Below are positions 44,516 to 54,550 of a stretch of DNA of 64,000 nucleotides, piece after piece. Numbering within the stretch: the stretch's first letter is position 1; every line of letters begins with the position of its first letter. Origin of the DNA: Amycolatopsis rubida (GTDB lineage: Bacteria > Actinomycetota > Actinomycetes > Mycobacteriales > Pseudonocardiaceae); assembly GCF_900115345.1 (NCBI RefSeq), contig NZ_FOWC01000002.1, forward strand, positions 1,098,892-1,162,891, given 5' to 3'. Below the pieces are notes generated by a model. The model was not told where the DNA came from. It saw nothing but the letters and a program-made list of their open reading frames with translations, and made no database searches. The position numbers were made by a program, and so were the translations under genes.

Positions 44516-45246
44516 ATGTTTATCAGGGCAAAACCGCAGTCATTACCGGCGGCAGCACCGGAATGGGTTTCGCCACCGCGAAATTGTTCGCCGACGGCGG
44601 AGCGCGGGTAATCATCACCGGCCGTTCCCCATCCCGGCTGGACGCGGCTTTAGCCCAGCTCGGCGACGATGCGCTAGCTATCCGAGGCGACGTGGCGTTG
44701 CTCTCCGACCTGGACGCGCTGGCCGCCCAGGTACCCGGTCCGATCGACGCCTTGTTCGTCAACGCCGGGATGGCCCGGACAGCACCGTTCGAGTCGGTCA
44801 CCGAGGAGCAGTTCGACGCGGACTTCGCGGTCAACGTCAAGGGCGCGTACTTCACCGTGCAGAAGCTCGCGCCGCTGCTGCGCCCCGGAGCGGGCGTCGT
44901 GCTGACCACCTCGACCGCGAACGTCATGGGCCTGCCGGAGACCAGCGTCTACTCGGCAGGCAAGGCCGCGCTGCGTTCGATGGCCCGCACACTCGCCGCC
45001 GAACTGCTCCCGCGCGGCATCCGGGTCAACGCGATCAGCCCCGGCCCTGTCGACACCGAGATCCTCGAAGCCGGAATGCCTGCCGCGGAAGCCGCGCAGT
45101 TCAAAGCCGCGCGAGCCGCCGCCAACCCCATGAAACGGCTGGGCACTCCCGAAGAGATCGCCCGCGCCGTCGCCTTCCTGGCCTTCGACGCCACCTTCAC
45201 GACCGGCATCGAACTGGTCGTCGACGGCGGCGACACGCAACTCTGA
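44512..45246 (+). CDS. SDR-family oxidoreductase 2
   Basis: A 244-residue short-chain dehydrogenase: TGGSTGMGFAT, FVNAGMA, the Ser in LTTSTANVMG, YSAGK and FTTGIELVVDGG. ATGA overlap with SDR 1 couples the two. Only 4 bp separate its stop from the convergent LysR gene, which may regulate the pair in trans. Confidence 0.9.
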   Translation: MNVYQGKTAVITGGSTGMGFATAKLFADGGARVIITGRSPSRLDAALAQLGDDALAIRGDVALLSDLDALAAQVPGPIDALFVNAGMARTAPFESVTEEQFDADFAVNVKGAYFTVQKLAPLLRPGAGVVLTTSTANVMGLPETSVYSAGKAALRSMARTLAAELLPRGIRVNAISPGPVDTEILEAGMPAAEAAQFKAARAAANPMKRLGTPEEIARAVAFLAFDATFTTGIELVVDGGDTQL

Positions 45247-45250
45247 GATT

Positions 45251-46144
45251 TCAGGCGGCCGGAGACACCGGCTGGTACCAGGTCTCGTGCCGCAGAAACT
45301 CGAGCAACGCCATCTCCGCGGGCCCCGCCCCGGGCCGGACCGCCGCGACGACGGGCTGGGAGACGACCGGAAACACCGGCCGGACGAGGTGCTCATGTCC
45401 TTCCGGCACCGCCGACGCCGGAACGAGCGTCGCTCCCAGCCCGTGCGCGGCCCACCGCACCGCCGTCGAGGTCTGCGACACCCGCGCGACCGCTGTCGGC
45501 TTCAACCCGTTGTCGCGCAACACTTCGGTCAGGAACCCGTCGAGCGCGCTGGCCGGATCGAACCTGATCCACTGCTCTTCTTCCAGCTCCCGCAACGCGA
45601 TCCGGTCCTTCTTGAGCAACCGGTGTTTGGCACCGAGGACGACCACGAACTCCTCGTCGCCGAGGTGATGCCCCTCGTACAACCCTTCATCACACGCCGA
45701 GCCGAGCAACGCGAGATCCAACACCCCGCGCCGGGCAAGCTGCTCCAGCTCAGCCGGATTCGGCTCCTCGAACACGGTCACCGCCAGCTTCGGATACCTC
45801 CGTCGCAACGCAGCCAGCGCACCCGGCAACTGCCGAGTCCCCAACCCCATCTGCGCCGCGACGAGCAACTCGCCGACCAGCTCGTCCGCCCCCGCCCGCG
45901 CGGTCGCCCGCGCCCGCCGTGCTGCCCGCACCGCGACCTCAGCGTCCCGGAGAAACGCCCGCCCGACGACGGTGGGCACAAGCCCGGTGGGCGTACGGGA
46001 GAAGAGCTGCACGCCGAGTTCCCGCTCAAGCCCCCGGATCTGCTGCGAAACTGACGGCTGAGCGACGTGAAGCACTTCCGCCGCAGCGGTCACCGACCCC
46101 GCCTCGGCGACCGCCAAGGCGTATTCGAACTGACGAAGACTCAT
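45251..46144 (-). CDS. LysR-family transcriptional regulator
   Basis: A 297-residue LysR protein. The winged helix-turn-helix at residues 1-60 includes GSVTAAAEVLHVAQPSVSQQ, then the linker helix and the periplasmic-binding-like effector domain from about residue 90 (ELLVAAQMGLG). It is convergent with the SDR pair instead of divergent, so its target promoter is not obvious; the SDR pair and its own promoter are candidates. Confidence 0.9.
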   Translation of the reverse strand: MSLRQFEYALAVAEAGSVTAAAEVLHVAQPSVSQQIRGLERELGVQLFSRTPTGLVPTVVGRAFLRDAEVAVRAARRARATARAGADELVGELLVAAQMGLGTRQLPGALAALRRRYPKLAVTVFEEPNPAELEQLARRGVLDLALLGSACDEGLYEGHHLGDEEFVVVLGAKHRLLKKDRIALRELEEEQWIRFDPASALDGFLTEVLRDNGLKPTAVARVSQTSTAVRWAAHGLGATLVPASAVPEGHEHLVRPVFPVVSQPVVAAVRPGAGPAEMALLEFLRHETWYQPVSPAA

Positions 46145-46199
46145 CGTCTCCCCTGCGGTGTGGCGAGGTTTGTAATGGTGTAATCAAGGTTACCTCTTG

Positions 46200-48134
46200 T
46201 CAGCCAGAAGCCGCGGTACTGCTCGATGAGTTGTTGCTCGACGACGAGGTGCAGGTCGAAGTCGTCGACGTCGGTGCCGAGGTCGGCGTGATCGAGGTAC
46301 TGGATCCGCACGTCGGACTGCTGGACTCGGTGCTCGGCTCTCCCGTCGTACTGCCCGGAGGAGACCCGGTCGGGCTGGTTTGCGGCGGCAGCCCAGTAGG
46401 CGTCGTCGACGGACCACCCGTAGCGACCGGCGGCAACGACGACTCAGTAGTCCTCGGCCGCTCCCCCGGATTCGCGGGCGGCGCGGAACTGGCCGTCGTC
46501 GGCCCGACGGGAACCGGACTGTCCGGCACCTGCGCGACGCCCTTCCGGTAAGCCTCGGCCCAGAGAATGACCGTGGTGACGTAAGCGTCGGAGTTGTTGT
46601 AGCGGTAGATCGCAGTCCGCAACTGGTCCGGATTGGCCAGGTCGAGCCCGCCGGAGCAGAGGTAGCGTGCCGCCGCGAGCGAGGCGTCGAAGAGATTGCC
46701 CGGGTCGGCCTTGCCGTCACCGTTGCCGTCCGCCGCGTAGGACCGCCAGGTCGCCGGGATGAACTGGAACGGCCCCACCGCGCGATCCCACACCGGGTCC
46801 TGGTCGAGGACGCCGTGATCAGTGTCCGGAATCGCCGCGTACGGACCTGTGCCATTGAGCTGAGGCCCGAGAATCGGCTGGAGCGTGGTCCCAGCAGCGT
46901 CGACATATCCGCCTCGGGCGTGATTCGACTCGATTCGCCCGATGCTCGCGACGAGCGCCCAGTCGATATGACACCCCGGCTGCTCTTTCCCCAACACCTC
47001 CGCCGCATGCCGATACGCGGCAAGCGCAGTAGCCGGAATCCCGAGCGGCCCGTCCGGAAGGTCGTACGCAGGCAGCGGAACCGGTGCCGGCGCATCCGGC
47101 AACCGCCCGTCGACGGCGACGCCGCGGATGCCCGGGTCGTACCCCTGATCAGGCATAACGTCCGCCGAGTGCACCACCGGCATCCGCCCGGCCCAGCCGA
47201 CGACCACGCCCGCGCCGACCGTCGCCGGAAGCACCCCCAGAACCCCGGCGAGCACCGCGACCACCGTCCGATGCCGGGAAGCCACCCGCCTCGCCCGATA
47301 ACGGCCCCGTCGAGCCCGCACCCGCACCCGGCCGATCAACCGCGCCTTATCCGGCGGTGGCCCGATGAGCGCTGGGGTTCTCTTGGTTTCGGCCGTTGTG
47401 GCAGCCACGCCCGCCTGCACGACGGTCTCTTCGGCGGCTACTTCGCTGCTGCTCTTGCCACCTGCACCGTCGGCAACCGCTTCACCAGCTACCTCACCGC
47501 CGCTGCTGTCGTTATCCGGATCGCCGACAACCGCTTCATCCGCTACTTCGCCGCCGTGGCCTGCGCCACCGACACCGGCGACATCCGCTACTTCACCGCC
47601 GTCGCCAGCGCCACCCACACCGGCGACAACCGCTCCACCCGCAACCTCGCCGCCAGTGCCCGCGCCACCCACACCGGCGACAGCCACGCCACCCGCAACC
47701 TCACCGCCGTCGCCCGCGCCACCGACACCGGCTGCAACCGCTCCACCAACGACCTCGCCGCCATCGCCCGCGCCACCCACATCGGCGACAACCGCTCCAC
47801 CCGCAACCTCACAGCCACTGCCTGCATCGTCTGCATCCGCTCCGCCCGCAACCTCATCCCCGCCCGCAGCGCCAGCAACTGCTTCACCCGCAACCTCGCC
47901 AGCCGACTCGCGACCAGCGGCCTCGTCACCAAGGCTGCGTCCGCCAACCGCCTCGCCACCGGCAACACCGTCGCCAACCGAGTCGGCACAAGCAGCTTCG
48001 TCTCCAGCGCCAGCACTCACCGAGTCATCGGCAACCCACTCGACCGCACCGTCCGGAACCGGCTCGACCCGACTGTCCGCAGCAGAAGACGCCTCAGCAC
48101 GCACCGACCGCCGGGATCTGCGTGGCACCCGCAC
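46200..48134 (-). CDS. Membrane-anchored lytic transglycosylase with repetitive cytoplasmic tail
   Basis: A 644-residue protein from GTG 48134, chosen because GGAGG stands 8 nt upstream and translation from farther upstream would enter DUF501. Residues ~20-260 are Gly/Ala/Asp/Glu-rich with 18-residue repeats; a basic stretch precedes a membrane helix at about 285-307 (VVAVLAGVLGVLPATVGAG). The SLT-type domain follows, with catalytic Glu in SIGRIESNHARGG, then AVGPFQFIPATWRSYAADG and NLFDASLAAARYLCSGG. The C-terminus is a Pro/Ser/Thr-rich tail. It cleaves peptidoglycan glycan strands outside the membrane. It resembles mycobacterial LpqU-type enzymes near eno. Confidence 0.85.
   Translation of the reverse strand: MRVPRRSRRSVRAEASSAADSRVEPVPDGAVEWVADDSVSAGAGDEAACADSVGDGVAGGEAVGGRSLGDEAAGRESAGEVAGEAVAGAAGGDEVAGGADADDAGSGCEVAGGAVVADVGGAGDGGEVVGGAVAAGVGGAGDGGEVAGGVAVAGVGGAGTGGEVAGGAVVAGVGGAGDGGEVADVAGVGGAGHGGEVADEAVVGDPDNDSSGGEVAGEAVADGAGGKSSSEVAAEETVVQAGVAATTAETKRTPALIGPPPDKARLIGRVRVRARRGRYRARRVASRHRTVVAVLAGVLGVLPATVGAGVVVGWAGRMPVVHSADVMPDQGYDPGIRGVAVDGRLPDAPAPVPLPAYDLPDGPLGIPATALAAYRHAAEVLGKEQPGCHIDWALVASIGRIESNHARGGYVDAAGTTLQPILGPQLNGTGPYAAIPDTDHGVLDQDPVWDRAVGPFQFIPATWRSYAADGNGDGKADPGNLFDASLAAARYLCSGGLDLANPDQLRTAIYRYNNSDAYVTTVILWAEAYRKGVAQVPDSPVPVGPTTASSAPPANPGERPRTTESSLPPVATGGPSTTPTGLPPQTSPTGSPPGSTTGEPSTESSSPTCGSSTSITPTSAPTSTTSTCTSSSSNNSSSSTAASG
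47545..47820. repeat. 54-bp coding repeats in the transglycosylase N-terminal tail
   Basis: About five imperfect 54-bp units (boundaries approximate) encode the 18-residue pattern GGEVAGGAVVAGVGGAGD on the minus strand. The unit length is a multiple of three, so copy number can change without breaking the frame. The repeats lie before the membrane helix. Confidence 0.7.
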
Positions 48135-48273
48135 TTTCCGCCCCTCCCCGGCGCGCCCAGCGGTGCACCCAGGCTCGCCTGCTCGGTGTGAAGCTCCGGT
48201 GCACGCCGCGAAGCATTCCCGCCCAGGCGGACACCAGCCCCTGCTGTGCCTATCCGCGCCCGAGACCGGAGCG

Positions 48274-48786
48274 TTACCCGGCGCAGTCGCCCGTCGGCCA
48301 GCCCTGTTCGCGGACCCAGGCGAGGGTCTCGTCACCGAACGGGTTCACCCCTGGTCCGGCCGCGAGCGTGTGCGCGAGATGGACGTGCAGGCATTTCACC
48401 CGCCCGGGCATCCCGCCCGCGGTCACCTGTGTGCCGAGCGACTCGATGGCATCCCGCTCAGCGAGGTACGTCTCGTGCGTGCGCTGGTAGGTCGCCGCGA
48501 GTTCCGGGTCGGTGGTGAGCCGTTCGGTCATCTCCCTCATCACGCCGGACGCTTCCAGCGTGCCCACCATCGACGTCAACCGAGGGCAGGTCAAGTAATA
48601 CAACGTCGGGAACGGCGTTCCGTTCTCCAACCGCGGACTGGTCTGGACCACCGAGGGATGCCCGCTGGGACACCGCGCGGCCACCGCCCGCAAGGCCCGT
48701 GGCGGACGTCCAAGCTGCTGCGCGATGACCTCCCGGTCGACATCGGTGACGGGCTCGAATCGGGGTGTCTCCGTGCTGCTGTTCAC
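48274..48786 (-). CDS. DUF501 family protein
   Basis: A 170-residue protein of the conserved actinobacterial DUF501 family. Typical phrases are IAQQLGRPPRALRAVAARCP, TPFPTLYYLTCPRLTSMVG, VKCLHVHLAHTLA and GVNPFGDETLAW. Three cysteines and several histidines could bind metal. GTG 48786 with TGGAGAG ahead was chosen; an open frame continues to 48864 across the DnaA-box palindrome. It belongs to the conserved eno-ftsB-DUF501-ppx order. Function is not established. Confidence 0.85.
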   Translation of the reverse strand: MNSSTETPRFEPVTDVDREVIAQQLGRPPRALRAVAARCPSGHPSVVQTSPRLENGTPFPTLYYLTCPRLTSMVGTLEASGVMREMTERLTTDPELAATYQRTHETYLAERDAIESLGTQVTAGGMPGRVKCLHVHLAHTLAAGPGVNPFGDETLAWVREQGWPTGDCAG

Positions 48787-48844
48787 GCTCTCCAGGCTAA
48801 TGCCGCCACCCGCCGGCCCCCTCGCGACCTCCGCCGAAACGGCC

Positions 48845-48880
48845 GAGTTGTCCACAACCGGCACACCGTGTGGACAACTC
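48845..48880. promoter_or_regulatory. Inverted pair of perfect DnaA boxes
   Basis: The 12-bp arms GAGTTGTCCACA (48845-48856) and inverse (48869-48880) each contain TTGTCCACA, the consensus actinobacterial DnaA box, facing each other across 12 bp. They lie 60-95 bp upstream of DUF501. A role in DnaA-dependent regulation or DnaA titration is inferred. Confidence 0.65.
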
Positions 48881-49507
48881 GCCCCATCCGCCTCCGCCGC
48901 CCTTCCGATGTGGTTAGCGTGGAAGGCAGTCGAAGCTTCGCCACCAAATCAAGCCACCGGGAAGGAAGGTCAACGAAGAACTCTGATCGAGGGATCTGAA
49001 TTCCAAGCACCGCGCAGATCTGTGACCGTCCGGCTCAGTGACCGTCCGGCCCCGGGAACTACCGGAGCCAGCAACCGAAAGGAGCGTGCCCAAGGACCCG
49101 ACCGCGCTCAGCATCGAGCGCCAACCGGCTGCCCGCTGGGCGGGGGAAACCTCCGGCCGAGACGTCACCCAGCCAACAATCCGGTCGTGCCAGCCCCTTG
49201 ACCAGCCAGCGATCTCGGCGGCAACCCGCCCGCCCGGAACCGCACCCGGCGAGCCATCCGGTCCAGCAAGCTCAGCCAGCCGAGCGTCCAGCCTGACCCA
49301 GCCAACAGCACGCTCCGCGTGCGAGACTCCCGCCAAACCAGAAGACCGCCAGCCAGCGCGGCTTCGCCCGGCCAGCGCCCCTACCCAGCCGTCAAACCCA
49401 CCAGGCCAGTGCAACCCCGCTCGGCCATGCAACCCCGCTCGGCCATGCAACCCCGCTCGGCCATGCAACCCCGCTCGGCCAGAGCAACCCCGCCCAACCC
49501 AGGAACT
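48881..49507. other. Non-coding stretch between ftsB and DUF501
   Basis: About 630 bp between two co-oriented, normally adjacent genes. Both strands carry open frames but none shows a ribosome binding site with a family motif. It contains an 18-bp tandem repeat (49411-49482) and much CCAGC/GCCAGC low-complexity sequence. Confidence 0.55.
49411..49482. repeat. 18-bp tandem repeat, four copies
   Basis: Unit GCAACCCCGCTCGGCCAT repeats at 49411, 49429, 49447 and 49465, the last with one change, followed by a partial fifth copy. It lies just beyond the ftsB stop. Confidence 0.9.
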
Positions 49508-50059
49508 TCAGCCCCCGGAAACCTGCGCCCACAGGTTCTCGTACCAAGGCGCCTGCGGAGCAGGCTGCTGCCCAGGCTGGGCAGCTGCCTGCGAACCGGG
49601 CTGGCCCTCCGGCAGCTGGACCATCCACGGGGTCTCGCCTGGTTTCACGTACCGGAGCCTGCGGCGGGCTTCCGCCTCGATCTGGGCCGGGTCGCTCAGC
49701 TGGGCTTTGCGGTCGCGCAGCTGGGCGACCTCGTGCTGAAGCTGGGCGAGCTGCGCTTCCTGGTCCCGGACCTCGGAGCGCTGGGAAAGATAGGTGCGCA
49801 ACGGGACCGCGACGGTGAACGCCAGTGCGCACACCACGATCGCCACCACGGCGGCGCGCCGGGTGGTCGACATGCCGAGCACTTTGGCCGCACCGGAGGC
49901 GCGTTTCGCCGCGAGGCCGCGGCGCAGCCGGGCCCTCGTCGTCTCCGTCGTGCCCGCGCCGGTGCGGCGCCGGGCCGACGCGGGACGGCGGGCCCTGCTG
50001 GACCCGCTTCCCGCTGCCCGGCCGCCGCGGCGGCTGCGCGCCCTCCCCCGGTCGGCCAT
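49508..50059 (-). CDS. Septum formation initiator FtsB/DivIC family
   Basis: A 183-residue bitopic division protein. A very basic Arg-rich cytoplasmic tail (residues 1-65) precedes one membrane helix (AAVVAIVVCALAFTVAVPL), then a coiled coil (EVRDQEAQLAQLQHEVAQLR) and the family motif ARRRLRYVKPGETP. The C-terminus is Gln/Pro-rich. It is 7 bp downstream of eno, matching the conserved actinobacterial order (Rv1023-Rv1024 in M. tuberculosis). It is expected to act in the divisome. Confidence 0.9.
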   Translation of the reverse strand: MADRGRARSRRGGRAAGSGSSRARRPASARRRTGAGTTETTRARLRRGLAAKRASGAAKVLGMSTTRRAAVVAIVVCALAFTVAVPLRTYLSQRSEVRDQEAQLAQLQHEVAQLRDRKAQLSDPAQIEAEARRRLRYVKPGETPWMVQLPEGQPGSQAAAQPGQQPAPQAPWYENLWAQVSGG

Positions 50060-50066
50060 GTGCCCC

Positions 50067-51960
<1,894 letters not shown>

Positions 51961-52030
51961 GGCGGAACAGTCCATCACGACTCGTCTGACGGTCGTGCAA
52001 CGCCCTCCGCGCCGGTATCGTGAGGCGACC

Positions 52031-52435
52031 ATGACGGACGCCGCAGCAGCCCCCGAACCCGACGGCGAATCGCGCTTCCGCAGGTTCCGCAACGCCGAGC
52101 ATCTGGTCGCGCGGCGACGCCCGCTCGACGCGCTCAAAGAGCTGGAACCCCTGCTCGCCGACGAGCAGGACAAGCCGAGCGTGCAACTGCTCGCCGGGCG
52201 CGCGTACTTCCACTCTGCCCAGCTGCGCCGTGCCGAACGCGCGTTCACCCGCGTCCTGGAACTGGACCCGACCGATCACTACGCCCGGTTCGTGCTCGGC
52301 CGCACCCTCCAGCGCCTCGGCCGTTTGGCCGAGGCGCTCGCACAACTGCGGATGGCCTCGGCGATGAACCCGGTGCCGGAGTATCTCGAAGCGATCAGCG
52401 AGGTCAGGGCGAGGATCACGCTGAGCGACCGCTGA
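52031..52435 (+). CDS. Small tetratricopeptide-repeat protein
   Basis: A 134-residue protein with about two to three TPR units: PLDALKELEPLLADEQDKPS, then AYFHSAQLRRAERAFTRVLE and YARFVLGRTLQRLGRLAEAL. No signal peptide or enzymatic domain is visible. GAGG lies 5 nt before ATG 52031. Such proteins act as scaffolds; no partner is implied by the neighbours. Confidence 0.82.
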   Translation: MTDAAAAPEPDGESRFRRFRNAEHLVARRRPLDALKELEPLLADEQDKPSVQLLAGRAYFHSAQLRRAERAFTRVLELDPTDHYARFVLGRTLQRLGRLAEALAQLRMASAMNPVPEYLEAISEVRARITLSDR

Positions 52436-52641
52436 GCCCGCATGTCCTGAACGTGCACCCGCGGAGGCACTCGCGTGCAACCGCCGGATCCTGCACGGCC
52501 CCGGCGCGTCTTCTGAAGTGAACAGGGCAGCGGGGAAGCCTGGCCATCCGGCGACCCGGCTCGGCCAGTCGGCCGATCCGGGCAGAGCGGGCGAAGCGCG
52601 ATCCTTGGTGTCATCACAGAGAGCGATTAGAGGAGGCCGAC

Positions 52642-52824
52642 ATGACCGCGCTGACCGTGATCGGAGCGACCGCCGGGCTGCTCGTGCTGGTGCTGATGGC
52701 GCTGGCGCCTGCGCTCGTGGAACTGAACGAACGCCACCCGGTCCAGCCGCGCAAGCAGCCCGTGCGCGCCGAGACTCTGCCGCAGAAGCCGGTGCGGGTG
52801 AGCGCCGCTCTGCCGACCCACTGA
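52642..52824 (+). CDS. Small single-pass membrane protein
   Basis: A 60-residue protein with one helix (TVIGATAGLLVLVLMALAPA) and a basic, proline-rich tail. A strong AGAGGAGG site 6-7 nt before the ATG supports expression. I do not recognise the family. Confidence 0.6.
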   Translation: MTALTVIGATAGLLVLVLMALAPALVELNERHPVQPRKQPVRAETLPQKPVRVSAALPTH

Positions 52825-53108
52825 CTGCCGATCGCGCCGAGCGGGCCGGGGTTTCGGCCGATTACCGCGCCTGGATCACGATGAAGAACCATCCGCGGCG
52901 CGACCGGATCTGAGGCAAGCGGCAGCCACTAGCCGAAGCGGGCAGGACCCGACCGCCGGGCCGGTCAGCACGGGTCGCGGCGCTCAGCTTCCAGCCAAGC
53001 CACGGTCAAGCTGCTGGCTGCCGATCAGCGAAGGCCAACCACGACAGCCGGGCTGCCCCTAGCGAACCGAGGCAAGCTCGCCGAGCCGCTACCGATCCAC
53101 CCAGCGCA

Positions 53109-53500
53109 GGCCGCAGCACAGGAATCGGCCATGGCGAAGTCCGCCGAATTACCGCTGATCCGCCCAACCGGCTCAGGGCCCCACCCTCACCGCAGCACAG
53201 AAACTGGCCGCTGTGAGGTCCGCCGAATTACCGCTGATCCCCCGACCAGCTCAAGGCCCCACCCTCACCCCAGCACAGAAACCGGCCGCCGTGAGGTCCG
53301 CCGAATTACCGCTGACCCACCCAACCAGCTCAAGGCCCCACCCTCACCCCAGCACAGAAACCGGCCGCCGTGAAGGCCGCCGAACCGCCACCGACCCACC
53401 CAACCAGCTCAAGGCCCCACCCTCACCCCGCATGGGAATCGGCTGCGGCGAACAGAGCCGCCATCGGCCCAGCCAGTCGGCTCAAGGCTCCACGCTCGCC
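53109..53500. repeat. 79-bp tandem repeat array
   Basis: Units begin at about 53139, 53218, 53296, 53375 and 53455, with a partial one from 53109; length is 78-79 bp. Each carries a CCGCCGAATTACCGCTGA-like start and a GGCCCCACCCTCACC core. The unit is not a multiple of three, so a protein-coding role is unlikely. The last unit runs into the end of the transglycosylase-like gene. 52825-53108 holds no gene and seems to contain older, degraded units. Confidence 0.85.
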
Positions 53501-54282
53501 GCCGCATAGGTGTCCGCGGCGGTGAAGACGTCCTGCGCGTAGTTGACCGCCGGGTGGTAGAACAGCATCGCTTTCCACCAGCCCGCCGGAGCGCCGAGGT
53601 CGTCGTCGCCGGAGCAGAGGTAGCGGGCGGCCGTGAACGCCGCGTCGTCGAGGTTGCGGGGATCCGCGGCTTTGCCGTCGCCGTTCGCTCGCTGGGCGTG
53701 TTTGTGCCAGGCGGCAGGCATGATCCGCAGCGGGCCGACCCGGTGGTCGGCCGTGCGGTCGCCGTCGAGTTTTCCGGCGTCGGTGTCCGGGCCTTCCGCT
53801 GGACCGGGGTTCACCGGCAAAGTGCCATCCGGGCCGGGTTGTTCGGTTCCGAAGGCCAGGTTCCCGATCGCCGCGAGCGTCGCCCACGACAGGTGGCACG
53901 ACGGTTTCTGCCGCTGCATCCACATTTCCGCTCGTCCGTACGCGGCGAGCACTCGTGCGTCCAGGCGCGTCTTTCCGGCGACCCGGGTCGCCCACGCGTC
54001 CAGTTCCGCTTGGTCGGACACGAGCGGGCGGTCCGGCGGCGCGGCCAGCCCGACGCGCGGGGCTTCGGAGCCGGGTTGCGGGCGCGGTTCCGCCTTGGTC
54101 GGCGCCGGCGGCGGAGCGGCCGCGGCGGGAGCGGCGGGCGGGTTCGGATTCTGGATCCCGATGGTCACCACCAGCACGACCCCGGTCAGCACCAGACCCA
54201 GCGCGAACGCGATACGGCTCGGGTAGCGGCGCGGCGGAACCGCCGGAGACGGCGCACTAGTCGGCTGAGTGGTATCGGCCAC
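53482..54282 (-). CDS. Transglycosylase-like protein lacking the catalytic glutamate
   Basis: A 266-residue membrane-anchored protein. A short cytoplasmic tail precedes a helix (IAFALGLVLTGVVLVVTIGI) and a Pro/Ala linker. The C-terminal domain aligns with that of the protein at 46200-48134: CHLSWATLAAIGNL, VGPLRIMPAAWHKHAQRANG and FTAARYLCSGDDDL. At the catalytic site, IGRIESNH of the active paralogue is replaced by IGNLAFGT, so Glu is absent. It is probably a non-catalytic peptidoglycan-binding or regulatory protein. Its 3' end overlaps the 79-bp repeat array. Confidence 0.82.
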   Translation of the reverse strand: MADTTQPTSAPSPAVPPRRYPSRIAFALGLVLTGVVLVVTIGIQNPNPPAAPAAAAPPPAPTKAEPRPQPGSEAPRVGLAAPPDRPLVSDQAELDAWATRVAGKTRLDARVLAAYGRAEMWMQRQKPSCHLSWATLAAIGNLAFGTEQPGPDGTLPVNPGPAEGPDTDAGKLDGDRTADHRVGPLRIMPAAWHKHAQRANGDGKAADPRNLDDAAFTAARYLCSGDDDLGAPAGWWKAMLFYHPAVNYAQDVFTAADTYAAASVEP

Positions 54283-54412
54283 TCGGACAGGTTACTGATG
54301 AACCCGCCGGGGGGACGCTGGACTGGGCGAATGGCAAGCGGATGGTTAACTCCCCGACCGAGACGCCCAGGTCACACAATTCGTTACGCGACCCGTCGGC
54401 GAGGCCCTGACC

Positions 54413-54431
54413 TGCGGTTACCCTAACCTAA
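54413..54431. promoter_or_regulatory. IdeR/DmdR-type iron box 1 upstream of efeUOB
   Basis: TGCGGTTACCCTAACCTAA matches the 19-bp IdeR consensus TTAGGTTAGGCTAACCTAA at 15 positions by eye. It lies about 120 bp before efeU, consistent with iron repression. Confidence 0.7.
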
Positions 54432-54495
54432 CTGCCAACGGAACGCCGTTTTGCGCATTTTGCCGGGACCGGTCAGCGAACCTTCCTCTGGACTT

Positions 54496-54514
54496 ACAGG
54501 CAAGCCTTACCTAA
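54496..54514. promoter_or_regulatory. IdeR/DmdR-type iron box 2 upstream of efeUOB
   Basis: ACAGGCAAGCCTTACCTAA matches the IdeR consensus at 13 of 19 positions by eye, 36 bp before the efeU start. Two boxes imply cooperative iron-dependent repression. Confidence 0.65.
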
Positions 54515-54550
54515 AAACATCAGGTCAGGTAGTCGAAGGAGGACTGAACA

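Noticed and set aside
46200..48335. 711-residue version of the transglycosylase
   Set aside because: The extra N-terminus overlaps the DUF501 coding end and lacks a ribosome binding site; GTG 48134 has GGAGG upstream.
48914..49468. 184-residue minus-strand protein with HGRAGL repeats
   Set aside because: It consists largely of the translated 18-bp repeat and low-complexity sequence, with no family motif or credible start.
53109..53500. CRISPR array
   Set aside because: The 79-bp units follow each other directly and are similar throughout, with no short constant repeat and unique spacers; no cas genes are nearby.
53131..53509. Proline/histidine-rich proteins encoded by the 79-bp repeats
   Set aside because: The repeat period is not a multiple of three and changes between 78 and 79, so frames rotate; no ribosome binding site.
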